DNA from: an uncultured Eubacteriales bacterium
GTDB taxonomy: Bacteria; Bacillota; Clostridia; Christensenellales; Aristaeellaceae
Length of the DNA stretch: 64,000 bases
Assembly (NCBI GenBank): GCA_900315675.1
Contig: OMZY01000001.1
Location: 186,001 to 250,000 of the forward strand
Direction of reading: 5' to 3'
The notes beneath the pieces were generated by a model. That model did no database searches. It was not told the origin of the DNA and was given only the letters and a program-made list of their open reading frames with translations. This document shows, one piece after another, positions 9,148-17,398 of this stretch. The translations under genes and the position numbers were made by a program. The stretch's first letter is position 1. Every line of letters starts with the position of its first letter.

Positions 9148-10299
9148 TTATGCGTCAGGCGTTACGTAGGAGACTTCCAGTCCTGCCTCACGCAGACGGG
9201 CAATCAACGGGAGGACATTTTCATCTTCGGGCGCAAAGGTTACCAGATAGAGACGGATATTCGGCCCGGCACGGTGCATACGGATCATGATATCCACCAT
9301 GGGAATGTTCAGACGAGCGGAAATAATGACAACACAACCGACCTTCCGCAGGCGGCAGCTTTCCATGGACAGGACGCGCTCAAAGCGATCCGTCTCAGAG
9401 AAGTCCACACGGGCCAGATAATCCATGGCGATGGGAAGACCCATGCTCTTATCCACATCCACAGGATGCTTTCCGGGAAGAGGCATGCGCAGCTGATGAT
9501 CCGTAACAGTCTGAGAGGTCAGGACAGAAGCAGCAGTCTCCAGCATGGCATCCCGGATGTCTGCTCCGGCCCTTGCATGGCCCCAGGAGGGAGGCGGAGA
9601 GCAGTCCATGAGAATGAGTACGTCCTGAAGAATCGGCTCATCAAACTTACGGACGATCAGTTCCCGTTTGCGCAGGGAGAGTTTCCAGTGAATCTTCTTC
9701 ATTGCATCCCCGGGCTGATAGCTTCGGATATCGGAAGGAGCATTCAGATCCTCCGTTGCCCGGGACATCAGTTCGCTGCCGGGGTCGCCGGGAGCAAGCT
9801 TCAGCGGTTCCACATCAAAAGTCTGGGGCAGAACCACCAGTTCAAACGAAGTTTTTTGCAACGGAATACGCCGCTGAACGAGGCACAGCAGGTCTTCCAC
9901 GGTACAGGAACGAAGGCCGACGGAGAAAACACCCACATGAGAGGCGTGTATAGGCAGTCTCATGCTCTGCAGGCGATGAGGCATATTTTTCAGCCGGACT
10001 TCCCGGTCACGGTTTCCGACGGGATCAGACAACTCCAGAAGCAGCGGCGCAACGGGCAAAAAACCGCGATGCCGGACCCGAAGACTGAGAACAACATCGT
10101 CGCCGCGCCGGACGGTTTCCCCTGAAAGCATTCCATCCACCTCCAGCGTGGAGGACGCCCAAAGAACGGAAATCAGGGCACCGGCCAGAATCAGCAGAAT
10201 CAGAATGGAAAGCAGCAAAAAAAGCTGACTGCCGGTGCAGAGGGCAACCGTCAGCAGCGTCAGAAATACGGCAATGGGCAGAGTCAGTTTCAGTTTCAT
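9148..10299 (-). CDS. DUF58 domain protein
   Basis: 383 residues with two N-terminal membrane helices, a beta-rich middle and the DUF58 signature SDIRSYQPGDAMKKIHWKLS, then a von Willebrand A-like region (VLILMDCSPP). DUF58 proteins act with MoxR ATPases in assembling or activating membrane or envelope complexes. The start codon overlaps the stop of the moxR gene by four bases. A 98-base gap leads to the transglutaminase gene; no terminator is seen there. Confidence 0.9.
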   Translation of the reverse strand: MKLKLTLPIAVFLTLLTVALCTGSQLFLLLSILILLILAGALISVLWASSTLEVDGMLSGETVRRGDDVVLSLRVRHRGFLPVAPLLLELSDPVGNRDREVRLKNMPHRLQSMRLPIHASHVGVFSVGLRSCTVEDLLCLVQRRIPLQKTSFELVVLPQTFDVEPLKLAPGDPGSELMSRATEDLNAPSDIRSYQPGDAMKKIHWKLSLRKRELIVRKFDEPILQDVLILMDCSPPPSWGHARAGADIRDAMLETAASVLTSQTVTDHQLRMPLPGKHPVDVDKSMGLPIAMDYLARVDFSETDRFERVLSMESCRLRKVGCVVIISARLNIPMVDIMIRMHRAGPNIRLYLVTFAPEDENVLPLIARLREAGLEVSYVTPDA

Positions 10300-11240
10300 A
10301 ATTTTACAGGCACGGTGGTGTTCTGCAGGGTTGTCAGCAGAAACTGCTCCGCAGGGATGCCTTTCATTTTTGCTTCGGGGGAGAGAATCATCCTGTGGGC
10401 CATGACGGGAAGGAACATATGCTGCACATCCTCAGGCAGGACAAAATCCCGATCATCCAGCATGGCGCAGGCCTGCGCACCGCGAATGAGGGCAATAGAA
10501 GCGCGGGTGGAGGCACCCAGAGAAAATGCCGGGTCATTACGGGTGGCTGCAGCGAGTGAAGCAACATAATTCCGGATTTCAGGGGAACAGTAAACAGTGG
10601 TGACCTGCTCCTGCATGGCAAGCACATCCTGGGCAGAGCAGATCGGTTCTATGGTTGTCATAGGGACAACGGAGCCGCTGTAGCGCTCCAGAACATCCAT
10701 CTCCTGTTCCACAGTGGGATAGCCGATGGAAATCCGCAGGAAAAAGCGGTCCACCTGTGCTTCCGGAAGCGGGTAAGTACCGACGAATTCGCCGGGGTTC
10801 TGGGTGGCCAGTACGATAAAAGGCTGGGGTAACGGATGGGTTACACCATCCACGGTAACCTGATGCTCTTCCATTACTTCCAGAAGGGCAGACTGGGTTT
10901 TGGGACTGGTACGGTTGATTTCATCCGCCAGCACGATCTGGCTCATGACAGCGCCTTCTTTGAATTCCATTTCACCTGTCTGGAAATTGACCAGCGTGAA
11001 ACCGGTCACGTCAGAAGGCATGAGGTCGGGTGTGAACTGAATCCGGCGGAAGGAACAGTCCAGAGAACGAGCCAGGGCGCTGGCCAGCGTGGTTTTACCG
11101 ACACCGGGAACGTCCTCAATCAGTACGTGGCCTTTGCAGAGCAGGGCAATGAGCGCATATTCAATGGCTTCTTCCTTACCGACAACAGCCTTGCTGATGT
11201 TCTGCTGAAGGGCGAGGACCATTCTGCCGGGATTGATCAT
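10296..11240 (-). CDS. MoxR-family AAA+ ATPase
   Basis: Start chosen at ATG 11240, seven bases after GGAGG; the upstream extension to 11405 overlaps the promoter region and has no family similarity. 314 residues: Walker A GVPGVGKTTLASALA, Walker B VLADEINRTSPKTQ, a sensor region (IVLATQNPGE) and the AAA_lid_2 domain. MoxR ATPases are chaperone-like partners of DUF58/vWA proteins. First gene of the moxR-DUF58-transglutaminase operon, with its promoter at 11347-11375. Confidence 0.93.
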   Translation of the reverse strand: MINPGRMVLALQQNISKAVVGKEEAIEYALIALLCKGHVLIEDVPGVGKTTLASALARSLDCSFRRIQFTPDLMPSDVTGFTLVNFQTGEMEFKEGAVMSQIVLADEINRTSPKTQSALLEVMEEHQVTVDGVTHPLPQPFIVLATQNPGEFVGTYPLPEAQVDRFFLRISIGYPTVEQEMDVLERYSGSVVPMTTIEPICSAQDVLAMQEQVTTVYCSPEIRNYVASLAAATRNDPAFSLGASTRASIALIRGAQACAMLDDRDFVLPEDVQHMFLPVMAHRMILSPEAKMKGIPAEQFLLTTLQNTTVPVKL

Positions 11241-11346
11241 AGGGTACCTCCACTGATAAAGAAACTTACTCTGAAAACGGATCATGCAGAGAACCGAAAA
11301 TAGGACTCCGGAACACTGATCATCCTTCCCTGAAATATACTCAAAT

Positions 11347-11375
11347 ATTATACCTTCATTTGATGAAAACCGCAA
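11347..11375 (-). promoter_or_regulatory. Promoter of the moxR operon
   Basis: On the minus strand TTGCGG (11370-11375), a 17-base spacer and TATAAT (11347-11352). It interleaves with the acpS promoter on the other strand, so the two polymerases must compete for the same DNA. Confidence 0.7.
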
Positions 11376-11388
11376 GGTGTGGTATGAT
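11360..11388 (+). promoter_or_regulatory. Promoter of acpS
   Basis: TTGATG (11360-11365), a 17-base spacer and TATGAT (11383-11388), about 70 bases before the acpS start codon. Confidence 0.7.
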
Positions 11389-11456
11389 GCAGACGGATTG
11401 ACCACGGAATAGAGTATAGGTTGTCTGTATGGCAGCAGACAAAGAGGTGAAACAGC

Positions 11457-11822
11457 ATGGTTAAGGGTCTCGGACTGGATCTTTGCGAGATATCCAGGAT
11501 GGATAAACTGCTTGAGAATGACCGGTTTCTGAACCGGTATTATACGGAAGAAGAAAAAAACTATATCAGATCAAAAGGGATAAATGCCGCCCAGACGGCA
11601 GCCGGGATTTTTGCCGCCAAAGAAGCGCTGACGAAGGCTGTCGGAACAGGGATCGCTTTTGATCTCAGAGAGATCGGCATATCCCATGATGATGCCGGAC
11701 GACCGGTATACAGGCTGACCGGAAAAGCGTTAGAACTGGGGAAAGGAGACCGCTTTGAGCTGTCTGTTTCCCATGACGGCGGGATTGCGGCCGCAGTTTG
11801 CGTCAGGGAAGCGGAACGGTGA
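11457..11822 (+). CDS. acpS: Holo-[acyl-carrier-protein] synthase
   Basis: 121 residues, the usual family length. Transfers the 4'-phosphopantetheine group of CoA to acyl carrier protein. Seen motifs: GLGLDLCEISR at the N-terminus (the metal-binding Asp in the DxxEI element), YYTEEEKNYI and FAAKEALTKAVGTG (the Glu-Lys motif), then LSVSHDGGIAAAV at the C-terminus. AGAGGTG precedes the ATG by eight bases. It is transcribed from its own promoter and divergently from moxR. Confidence 0.93.
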   Translation: MVKGLGLDLCEISRMDKLLENDRFLNRYYTEEEKNYIRSKGINAAQTAAGIFAAKEALTKAVGTGIAFDLREIGISHDDAGRPVYRLTGKALELGKGDRFELSVSHDGGIAAAVCVREAER

Positions 11823-11863
11823 TCCGGAACGCTGCGTTTCTTTCTGTCTTCCATGGTTTGCGC

Positions 11864-11892
11864 TTGTCAAGCGAGCGGAAAAAAACTATAAT
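11864..11892 (+). promoter_or_regulatory. Promoter of the phosphoglucomutase gene
   Basis: TTGTCA (11864-11869), a 17-base spacer and TATAAT (11887-11892). The 5' leader is about 70 bases. Confidence 0.8.
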
Positions 11893-11965
11893 TAATATGC
11901 GGTTTTACGCATACGTCTGAGGTACTGAAAGAACCGGGTCTGACTGTAAGAAAGGCGGTAAAAAC

Positions 11966-13684
11966 ATGTCAATTCGTGAGAATTATGAGCAGTGGCTGAA
12001 GGATTTTGCGGATGATCAGGAGACTGTCCGGGAACTGGAGGCCATCGGCAATGACGAAAAGGAAATGGAAGACCGCTTCTATACCGAATTAAGCTTCGGA
12101 ACCGCGGGAATGCGGGGAGTCCTCGGAGCGGGTATGAACCGGATGAACAAATATAATGTCCGGCGCGCAACCAAGGGCCTTGCAGGTTATCTGCTTGAGA
12201 ATCCGGAGGAAGCAAAGCGCGGGGTTGTGATTGCCTATGACAGCCGGCGCTGCAGCGCTGAATTCGCGAAAGATACGGCGCTGGTGCTGTGCGCGGAGGG
12301 AGTGCCTGCGTTCCTGTTTGACGCGCTCCGGCCTGTGCCTGTTCTGAGCTATGCGGTGCGGCATCTGAACGCCAAAGCAGGCGTGGTGATTACAGCCAGC
12401 CATAATCCGCCGCAATACAACGGGTATAAAGTATACGGTGAGGACGGCGCCCAGGTGGGACCGGAGACAGCCGAAGGCATTACCCGGGTGATTCGCTCCA
12501 CGAAGTATACGGACTGTGTGCTGATGAATGAGCAGGAAGCGCTGGACAAAGGTCTGCTGAAGATCATCGGCAACAAGGAAGTGGATGATGACTACATTGC
12601 CCAGGTCAAGACCCTGAGCATCAATCCGGAACTGCTCCGTACGGAAGGTTCAAAACTCCACATTGTGTATACTCCTCTGCATGGAAGCGGAAACGTACCC
12701 GTAAGGCAGCTGCTGAAGGAGATCGGCCTGACCAATGTGGCTGTGGTGAAAGAACAGGAGATGCCTGATCCGAATTTCAGCACGATCAAAGTGCCGAATC
12801 CGGAAGATCCGGGCGCCTATGAACTTGCATTCAGGCTTGCTGCCCAGGTGGATGCCAATGTGATTTTCGCCACCGATCCGGACTGCGACCGTCTGGGTGT
12901 GGCCGTAAAGGACGGACAGGGAGAGTGGCATCTGCTCAGCGGCAACCAGATCGGCTGCGTGCTGCTGCATTATATTCTTTCCAGCCTGAAAAAAGCCGGC
13001 AAACTGCCGAAGAACGGAGCTGCGGTCAAGAGCATTGTTTCCACCAGCCTGGCAAACCGGATCTGTGAAAGCTTCGGTATCTCCATTTATGAAACGCTGA
13101 CCGGATTCAAGTATATCGGTGAAAAGATCCAGCAGTTCATGGACAAGGGAGACCACACTTTCCTGTTCGGTTTTGAGGAGAGCTACGGATTCCTTTCCAG
13201 CACGTTTGTACGGGACAAGGACGGAGTGAATGCCAGCCTGCTGGTCAGCGAAGTTGCCTGTGCCTGTATGGCGGAGGGAATCACGTTCTATGACAGGATT
13301 CAGGAAATTTTCAGGGAATACGGTTATTATGCCAACAGCGTGGTATCCACAACCCTTCCCGGCAAAGACGGACTGACCCGGATGAAGGAGATCATGAGCA
13401 CCCTGCGTGCCCAGCCGCCAAAGGAGATTGCCGGACTGAAGGTGACGGCAGTACGCGATTACCTCAAGGGAATCCGTACGGAAAACGGACAGGAAACCCC
13501 GACCGGACTGCCGGTATCCGACGTGCTGTATTTTGAACTGGAGAAGGGCAACTGGGTCTGCGTCCGGCCTTCCGGTACGGAACCCAAAATCAAGCTTTAC
13601 ATCAACGCAAACGCTGCGGAGAAGGCAGAAGCAGACGCGTTGAGTGAAGCACTGAGTGAAGCAAGCAAAAAGCTGATGGGCTGA
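11966..13684 (+). CDS. pgcA: Phospho-sugar mutase (phosphoglucomutase/phosphomannomutase)
   Basis: 572 residues with all four alpha-D-phosphohexomutase elements in order: substrate-entry loop FGTAGMRG, the phosphoserine loop TASHNPPQYNGYK, the magnesium loop ATDPDCDRLG, the sugar-binding loop GFEESYGF and the phosphate-binding loop RPSGTEPKIKLY. It interconverts glucose-1-phosphate and glucose-6-phosphate, feeding UDP-glucose synthesis for the envelope or glycolysis from GlgP products. The length matches the Bacillus PgcA type. The ribosome site is AGAAAGGCGG. Confidence 0.92.
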   Translation: MSIRENYEQWLKDFADDQETVRELEAIGNDEKEMEDRFYTELSFGTAGMRGVLGAGMNRMNKYNVRRATKGLAGYLLENPEEAKRGVVIAYDSRRCSAEFAKDTALVLCAEGVPAFLFDALRPVPVLSYAVRHLNAKAGVVITASHNPPQYNGYKVYGEDGAQVGPETAEGITRVIRSTKYTDCVLMNEQEALDKGLLKIIGNKEVDDDYIAQVKTLSINPELLRTEGSKLHIVYTPLHGSGNVPVRQLLKEIGLTNVAVVKEQEMPDPNFSTIKVPNPEDPGAYELAFRLAAQVDANVIFATDPDCDRLGVAVKDGQGEWHLLSGNQIGCVLLHYILSSLKKAGKLPKNGAAVKSIVSTSLANRICESFGISIYETLTGFKYIGEKIQQFMDKGDHTFLFGFEESYGFLSSTFVRDKDGVNASLLVSEVACACMAEGITFYDRIQEIFREYGYYANSVVSTTLPGKDGLTRMKEIMSTLRAQPPKEIAGLKVTAVRDYLKGIRTENGQETPTGLPVSDVLYFELEKGNWVCVRPSGTEPKIKLYINANAAEKAEADALSEALSEASKKLMG

Positions 13685-13759
13685 CGGTATTGTCCGGCGG
13701 ATCAGAAAGAACCATTGCAAGGGAATCCATAAACACGGCAGATGTAAGGAGAGTCAGAA

Positions 13760-14794
13760 ATGTTCGGTAAAATGATGAACAACTACTATTACGGAAAAAG
13801 CGGAAAAGGCGATTTCCGGAAGGAAGACCTGCCCCAGAACAGACGACAGCTGTTCACGGATACACTGAGAACGAGGCTGAGCGCCCTGTGCAGGATCAAT
13901 CTTCTGTATATGCTCATCTTTCTGCCGGCAATGCTGGTGATCATGTTTTCCTTCACCAATGTTCTGTCAACCACAAGCAATGTTCTGATGATTGAACAGA
14001 ATGACTACGCTTCCTTTGTTGAACAGGTCACACAGAATGAACAGGAAGTTACGATTACCGAAGAACAGTTCAATGAGCTGAAAAACAGCGACGCCAATCT
14101 GGGCGATATGCTGGACGGCACGCTGTTCCGTATGCTGCTGTGGCTGATTCCCTGCCTGGCAATCACAGGACCCTTTACAGCCGGACTGAGCTATATTACC
14201 CGGAACTGGGCGCGGGACGAGCATGCCTTTATCTGGACGGATTTCAAAGACGCGGTCAAGGCAAACTGGAAACAGTCTCTGATCCTTTCCGTCATTACCT
14301 CCATCCTGCCTATGGCAGCCTATGTCGGCTGGCGTTTTTACGGCCAGCTGGCGGAACGGAATGTCATTATGATGATTCCGCAGGTGCTGGTGGTGCTTGT
14401 CAGCCTGATCTGGTCGATCAGTATTACCTATATGCATCCGCTTGTGGTGACTTATGAGCTGAAAACAAAAGATGTAATCCGCAACGGACTGCTGCTGGGA
14501 ATTGCCCGGCTTCCCATGAGCGTCGGAATCCGTCTGCTGCACTGTGTGCCGGCGCTGATCGGCGGACTGCTGATCTGGTTCTGGAATCCGATGATCGGTA
14601 TGCTGATTCTTTTCGCCTATTATGCTCTGATCGGGTTCTCCATCAGCCGGTTTGTCACGGCCAGTTATACCAATGCAGTTTTCGACCGTTTCATCAACAC
14701 CCGGATTGAAGGCGCGAAAGTGAACCAGGGGCTGTATAAACCGGAGGATGAGGACGAGGAAGAGGAAACAACGGAAGGGGAAACAGATAACTGA
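13760..14794 (+). CDS. DUF624/YesL-like integral membrane protein
   Basis: 344 residues with about six membrane helices. Features recall DUF624: an N-terminal segment (LCRINLLYMLIFLPAM), a long extracytoplasmic loop (about residues 72-110), GPFTAGLSYITRNWARDEHA and WTDFKDAVKANWKQS. The C-terminus is acidic (PEDEDEEEETTEGE). DUF624 proteins lie near sugar-uptake genes in other Firmicutes; their function is unsettled. The ribosome site is AAGGAGAG. Two bases separate its stop from the methyltransferase start, so the two are probably co-transcribed. Confidence 0.75.
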   Translation: MFGKMMNNYYYGKSGKGDFRKEDLPQNRRQLFTDTLRTRLSALCRINLLYMLIFLPAMLVIMFSFTNVLSTTSNVLMIEQNDYASFVEQVTQNEQEVTITEEQFNELKNSDANLGDMLDGTLFRMLLWLIPCLAITGPFTAGLSYITRNWARDEHAFIWTDFKDAVKANWKQSLILSVITSILPMAAYVGWRFYGQLAERNVIMMIPQVLVVLVSLIWSISITYMHPLVVTYELKTKDVIRNGLLLGIARLPMSVGIRLLHCVPALIGGLLIWFWNPMIGMLILFAYYALIGFSISRFVTASYTNAVFDRFINTRIEGAKVNQGLYKPEDEDEEEETTEGETDN

Positions 14795-14796
14795 CC

Positions 14797-15543
14797 ATGT
14801 ACCAGGGATTTGCTGAACTGTATGACGAACTGATGGACGACGTCAATTATGAAGGCTGGGCGGATCATTATACCCGCCTGCTTTCGATTTACGGGATAAG
14901 AAGCGGAAAGGTCTGTGAATGCGCCTGCGGAACCGGAAGCCTGACCCTGCCGCTGCAGAAACGCGGATTTCAGATGACAGGCGTGGATCTTAGCCGTGAA
15001 ATGCTGTGGCAGGCGGCACAGAAAGCACGGAAAAACGGAATCGCCATTCCATTTGTGCAGCAGGACATGAGAAGCCTGAACCTTCATAAACCTGTGGACG
15101 CTGTACTGGCCACCTGCGACGGTGTAAACTATCTGTTGACAGAAGAAGATCTCCTCGGATTTTTCCGCGCGGCGAAACGAGCTATTCTGCCGGGCGGAGC
15201 ATTGATATTTGATGTATCCACCCCGTACAAACTGAAAAATATCCTGTGTTCCGGACTGATGTATGAAGACAGGGATGATGTAACCTATCTCTGGCAGAAC
15301 ACATGGCATGAAAGATCACAGACGGTCAACCTGGATCTTTGCTTTTTTGTGCGGGAAAACGACGGGCGGTACCGCCGGATGGAGGAGCACCAGACACAGC
15401 GTGCCTGGAATATGGAAACACTTAAGGAAGTCCTCTGGAAGGCCGGATTCCGCGCGGTATGCATGTATTCCAACGGATCGCTGAACGCCGCGAAGGAACA
15501 GGATGAAAGATGGCACATAGCGGCAACCAACCCGGCCAAATAA
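14797..15543 (+). CDS. Class I SAM-dependent methyltransferase
   Basis: 248 residues, Methyltransf_25-type Rossmann fold. SAM-binding motif I is VCECACGTGSLTLPL; the acidic end of strand 2 is TGVDLS, followed by FVQQDMRSL and ATCDGVNYL. The substrate is not evident. Homologues are widespread single genes in Clostridia. It follows the DUF624-like gene by two bases. Confidence 0.82.
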   Translation: MYQGFAELYDELMDDVNYEGWADHYTRLLSIYGIRSGKVCECACGTGSLTLPLQKRGFQMTGVDLSREMLWQAAQKARKNGIAIPFVQQDMRSLNLHKPVDAVLATCDGVNYLLTEEDLLGFFRAAKRAILPGGALIFDVSTPYKLKNILCSGLMYEDRDDVTYLWQNTWHERSQTVNLDLCFFVRENDGRYRRMEEHQTQRAWNMETLKEVLWKAGFRAVCMYSNGSLNAAKEQDERWHIAATNPAK

Positions 15544-15646
15544 CACTGAAAGCGGAGTATCCGACGGCCGGGAGACCGTCGAGGATAATCTTTGCGAAAA
15601 GACTTTTATCCGGATCATTACCGGCAAATAAACAAGAGGAATGAAG

Positions 15647-16528
15647 ATGGCAAATATGGATGAAATGCTTCAGATTGACCTGTGCAACGGACAGGTAAGG
15701 GTAATGCTGTGTGAAACAACCGGCACGGTACAGCGCTGTGCGGATATCCACGCAACAAGCCCTGTGTGTACAGCCGCGCTGGGCCGGTTGATGACCGGAA
15801 CGGCGATGCTGGGGATCATGATGAAGGGTGAAGAGGAAAACGTCACGGTTACGATCAAGGGTGACGGTCCCATGGGTACGCTGGTAGCCGTGGCGGATCA
15901 CGGCAAAATCCGTGCGTGCGCGGACAATCCGCAGGTAGAACTTCCGCTCCGGGAAGACGGGAAGCTGGATGTCGGCGGAGCGGTCGGACATCACGGCCGT
16001 ATGAGCGTCATCAAAGACCTGGCCTTACGGAAAAACTACATCGGACAAAGCGAACTGGTGAGCGGAGAAATTGCCATGGACTTTGCCCAGTATTTTACCG
16101 TATCGGAGCAGCAGCCCTCGCTGGTGGCGCTGGGAGTGCTTGTCAGCGGTGAAACAGTCCTGAAAGCGGGCGGACTTCTTATACAGCCTCTGCCGGGATG
16201 CCCGGACGAGATCATTGACCAGCTCGAGCTGAGGAGCCCCATGTTTGCTGATATCAGCCGGGAAATGACTTTTGCGCCGATTGAGCAGCTGTGTGAAGAC
16301 TGGTTCCGGGGGATGGAGCCGAAGATCCTGGAAAGGACTCCGATTTCCTACACCTGTACATGCAGCAGGGAACGAATGGAGAAGGCCCTGATTTCCATGG
16401 GAAGAAAGGATCTGCAGTCCCTGATCGATGATGACGAGGGGGCTGAACTGGTCTGCCATTTCTGCCACAGCAAGTATTTCTTTACCACCGAACAGCTCAG
16501 AGGCATGTTAAAGGAGGCACAGCAATGA
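15647..16528 (+). CDS. hslO: Redox-regulated chaperone Hsp33
   Basis: I prefer the ATG at 15647, six bases after AAGAGGA, over the ATG at 15641 that abuts the ribosome site. About 293 residues, normal for Hsp33. The C-terminal redox switch is complete: CTC (in ISYTCTCSRERM) and CHFC (in LVCHFCHSKYFF), the four zinc cysteines that form disulfides under oxidation. GHHGRMSVIKDL and related motifs of the chaperone domain are present. It protects unfolding proteins during oxidative stress. The stop overlaps the next start (ATGA, 16525-16528). Confidence 0.93.
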   Translation: MANMDEMLQIDLCNGQVRVMLCETTGTVQRCADIHATSPVCTAALGRLMTGTAMLGIMMKGEEENVTVTIKGDGPMGTLVAVADHGKIRACADNPQVELPLREDGKLDVGGAVGHHGRMSVIKDLALRKNYIGQSELVSGEIAMDFAQYFTVSEQQPSLVALGVLVSGETVLKAGGLLIQPLPGCPDEIIDQLELRSPMFADISREMTFAPIEQLCEDWFRGMEPKILERTPISYTCTCSRERMEKALISMGRKDLQSLIDDDEGAELVCHFCHSKYFFTTEQLRGMLKEAQQ

Positions 16529-17361
16529 AAATGCCGATTATCAACTTTGACGAACGTTTTGCCGATTTTATGTCCGAATGGATGAAGAACCATCAGGATC
16601 AGTATGCCACGTTTGACGATATGGAAGAGGATATGCCCCGGATTTATGTGGCTTTCCTCAACACCAGGGCCAAATGGCTGGGCAATGTTACGCCGGGGGC
16701 CTATTTTACCCAGTTTGAGGATCCGAAAGTACTGGTGGACTGGCTGGCTCAGTACTGTGAAGAGGGAGCACCCGTTCCGGATCTGCTGATGGAACAGATT
16801 ACCACAGTCGGACGGCCCTGCGAGAAGCGGCTGCTTGAGCTTCTGAAAGATGAAGAAGCCACAGAGGAAGCCAAAATGATCGCAATCAATCTTCTGCGGG
16901 AAATGGAAAGCGTTCTGCCGAAGATGCTGTATATTACCTGGCAGCTGAACCGCGAAGGAAAGGACGAGCTGAAGGACAATGCGCTGGAGAGCCTGACAGC
17001 AATGGGCGAATGCGTTGTCCAGCCCGTTTTGCAGGAACTTCCCAAAGCAAATGCAGCAGGAGAGGAAGCCTTGCTGGAAGTACTGTCCCATTTTCCCGGG
17101 AACGAACAGATTTTCAAACTTGCGATCAGGCTGTTCAGGGAACGCAGAGACCAGAGAGCATTGTTTGCCGGATATCTTGCCAAACTGGGGGATGACCGTG
17201 CACTTCCGGAACTGATGAAAGCGGCAGAAGAGGAAAAACTGCCCTATCTGACATTTATAGAAATCCGGAATGCCATCGAAGAACTCGGCGGCGTATGTCC
17301 GGAACGAACCTATGATGACGATCCTGAATACGAGGCGCTCAGGGATCTGGACCTGAACTGA
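16525..17361 (+). CDS. HEAT-repeat-like helical protein, function unknown
   Basis: 278 residues, predicted almost entirely helical, with a HEAT-like middle (paired helices around residues 85-240 such as EEALLEVLSHFPGNEQIFKL). An aromatic N-terminal part contains FADFMSEWMKN and NTRAKWLG. There are no membrane segments or catalytic motifs. It overlaps hslO by four bases, so it is translationally coupled to the chaperone and may be an adaptor or scaffold; that role is inference. Confidence 0.7.
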   Translation: MKMPIINFDERFADFMSEWMKNHQDQYATFDDMEEDMPRIYVAFLNTRAKWLGNVTPGAYFTQFEDPKVLVDWLAQYCEEGAPVPDLLMEQITTVGRPCEKRLLELLKDEEATEEAKMIAINLLREMESVLPKMLYITWQLNREGKDELKDNALESLTAMGECVVQPVLQELPKANAAGEEALLEVLSHFPGNEQIFKLAIRLFRERRDQRALFAGYLAKLGDDRALPELMKAAEEEKLPYLTFIEIRNAIEELGGVCPERTYDDDPEYEALRDLDLN

Positions 17362-17398
17362 TGATTCTGAATGACAACCCGAAAGGAGGCTGCCGGAA

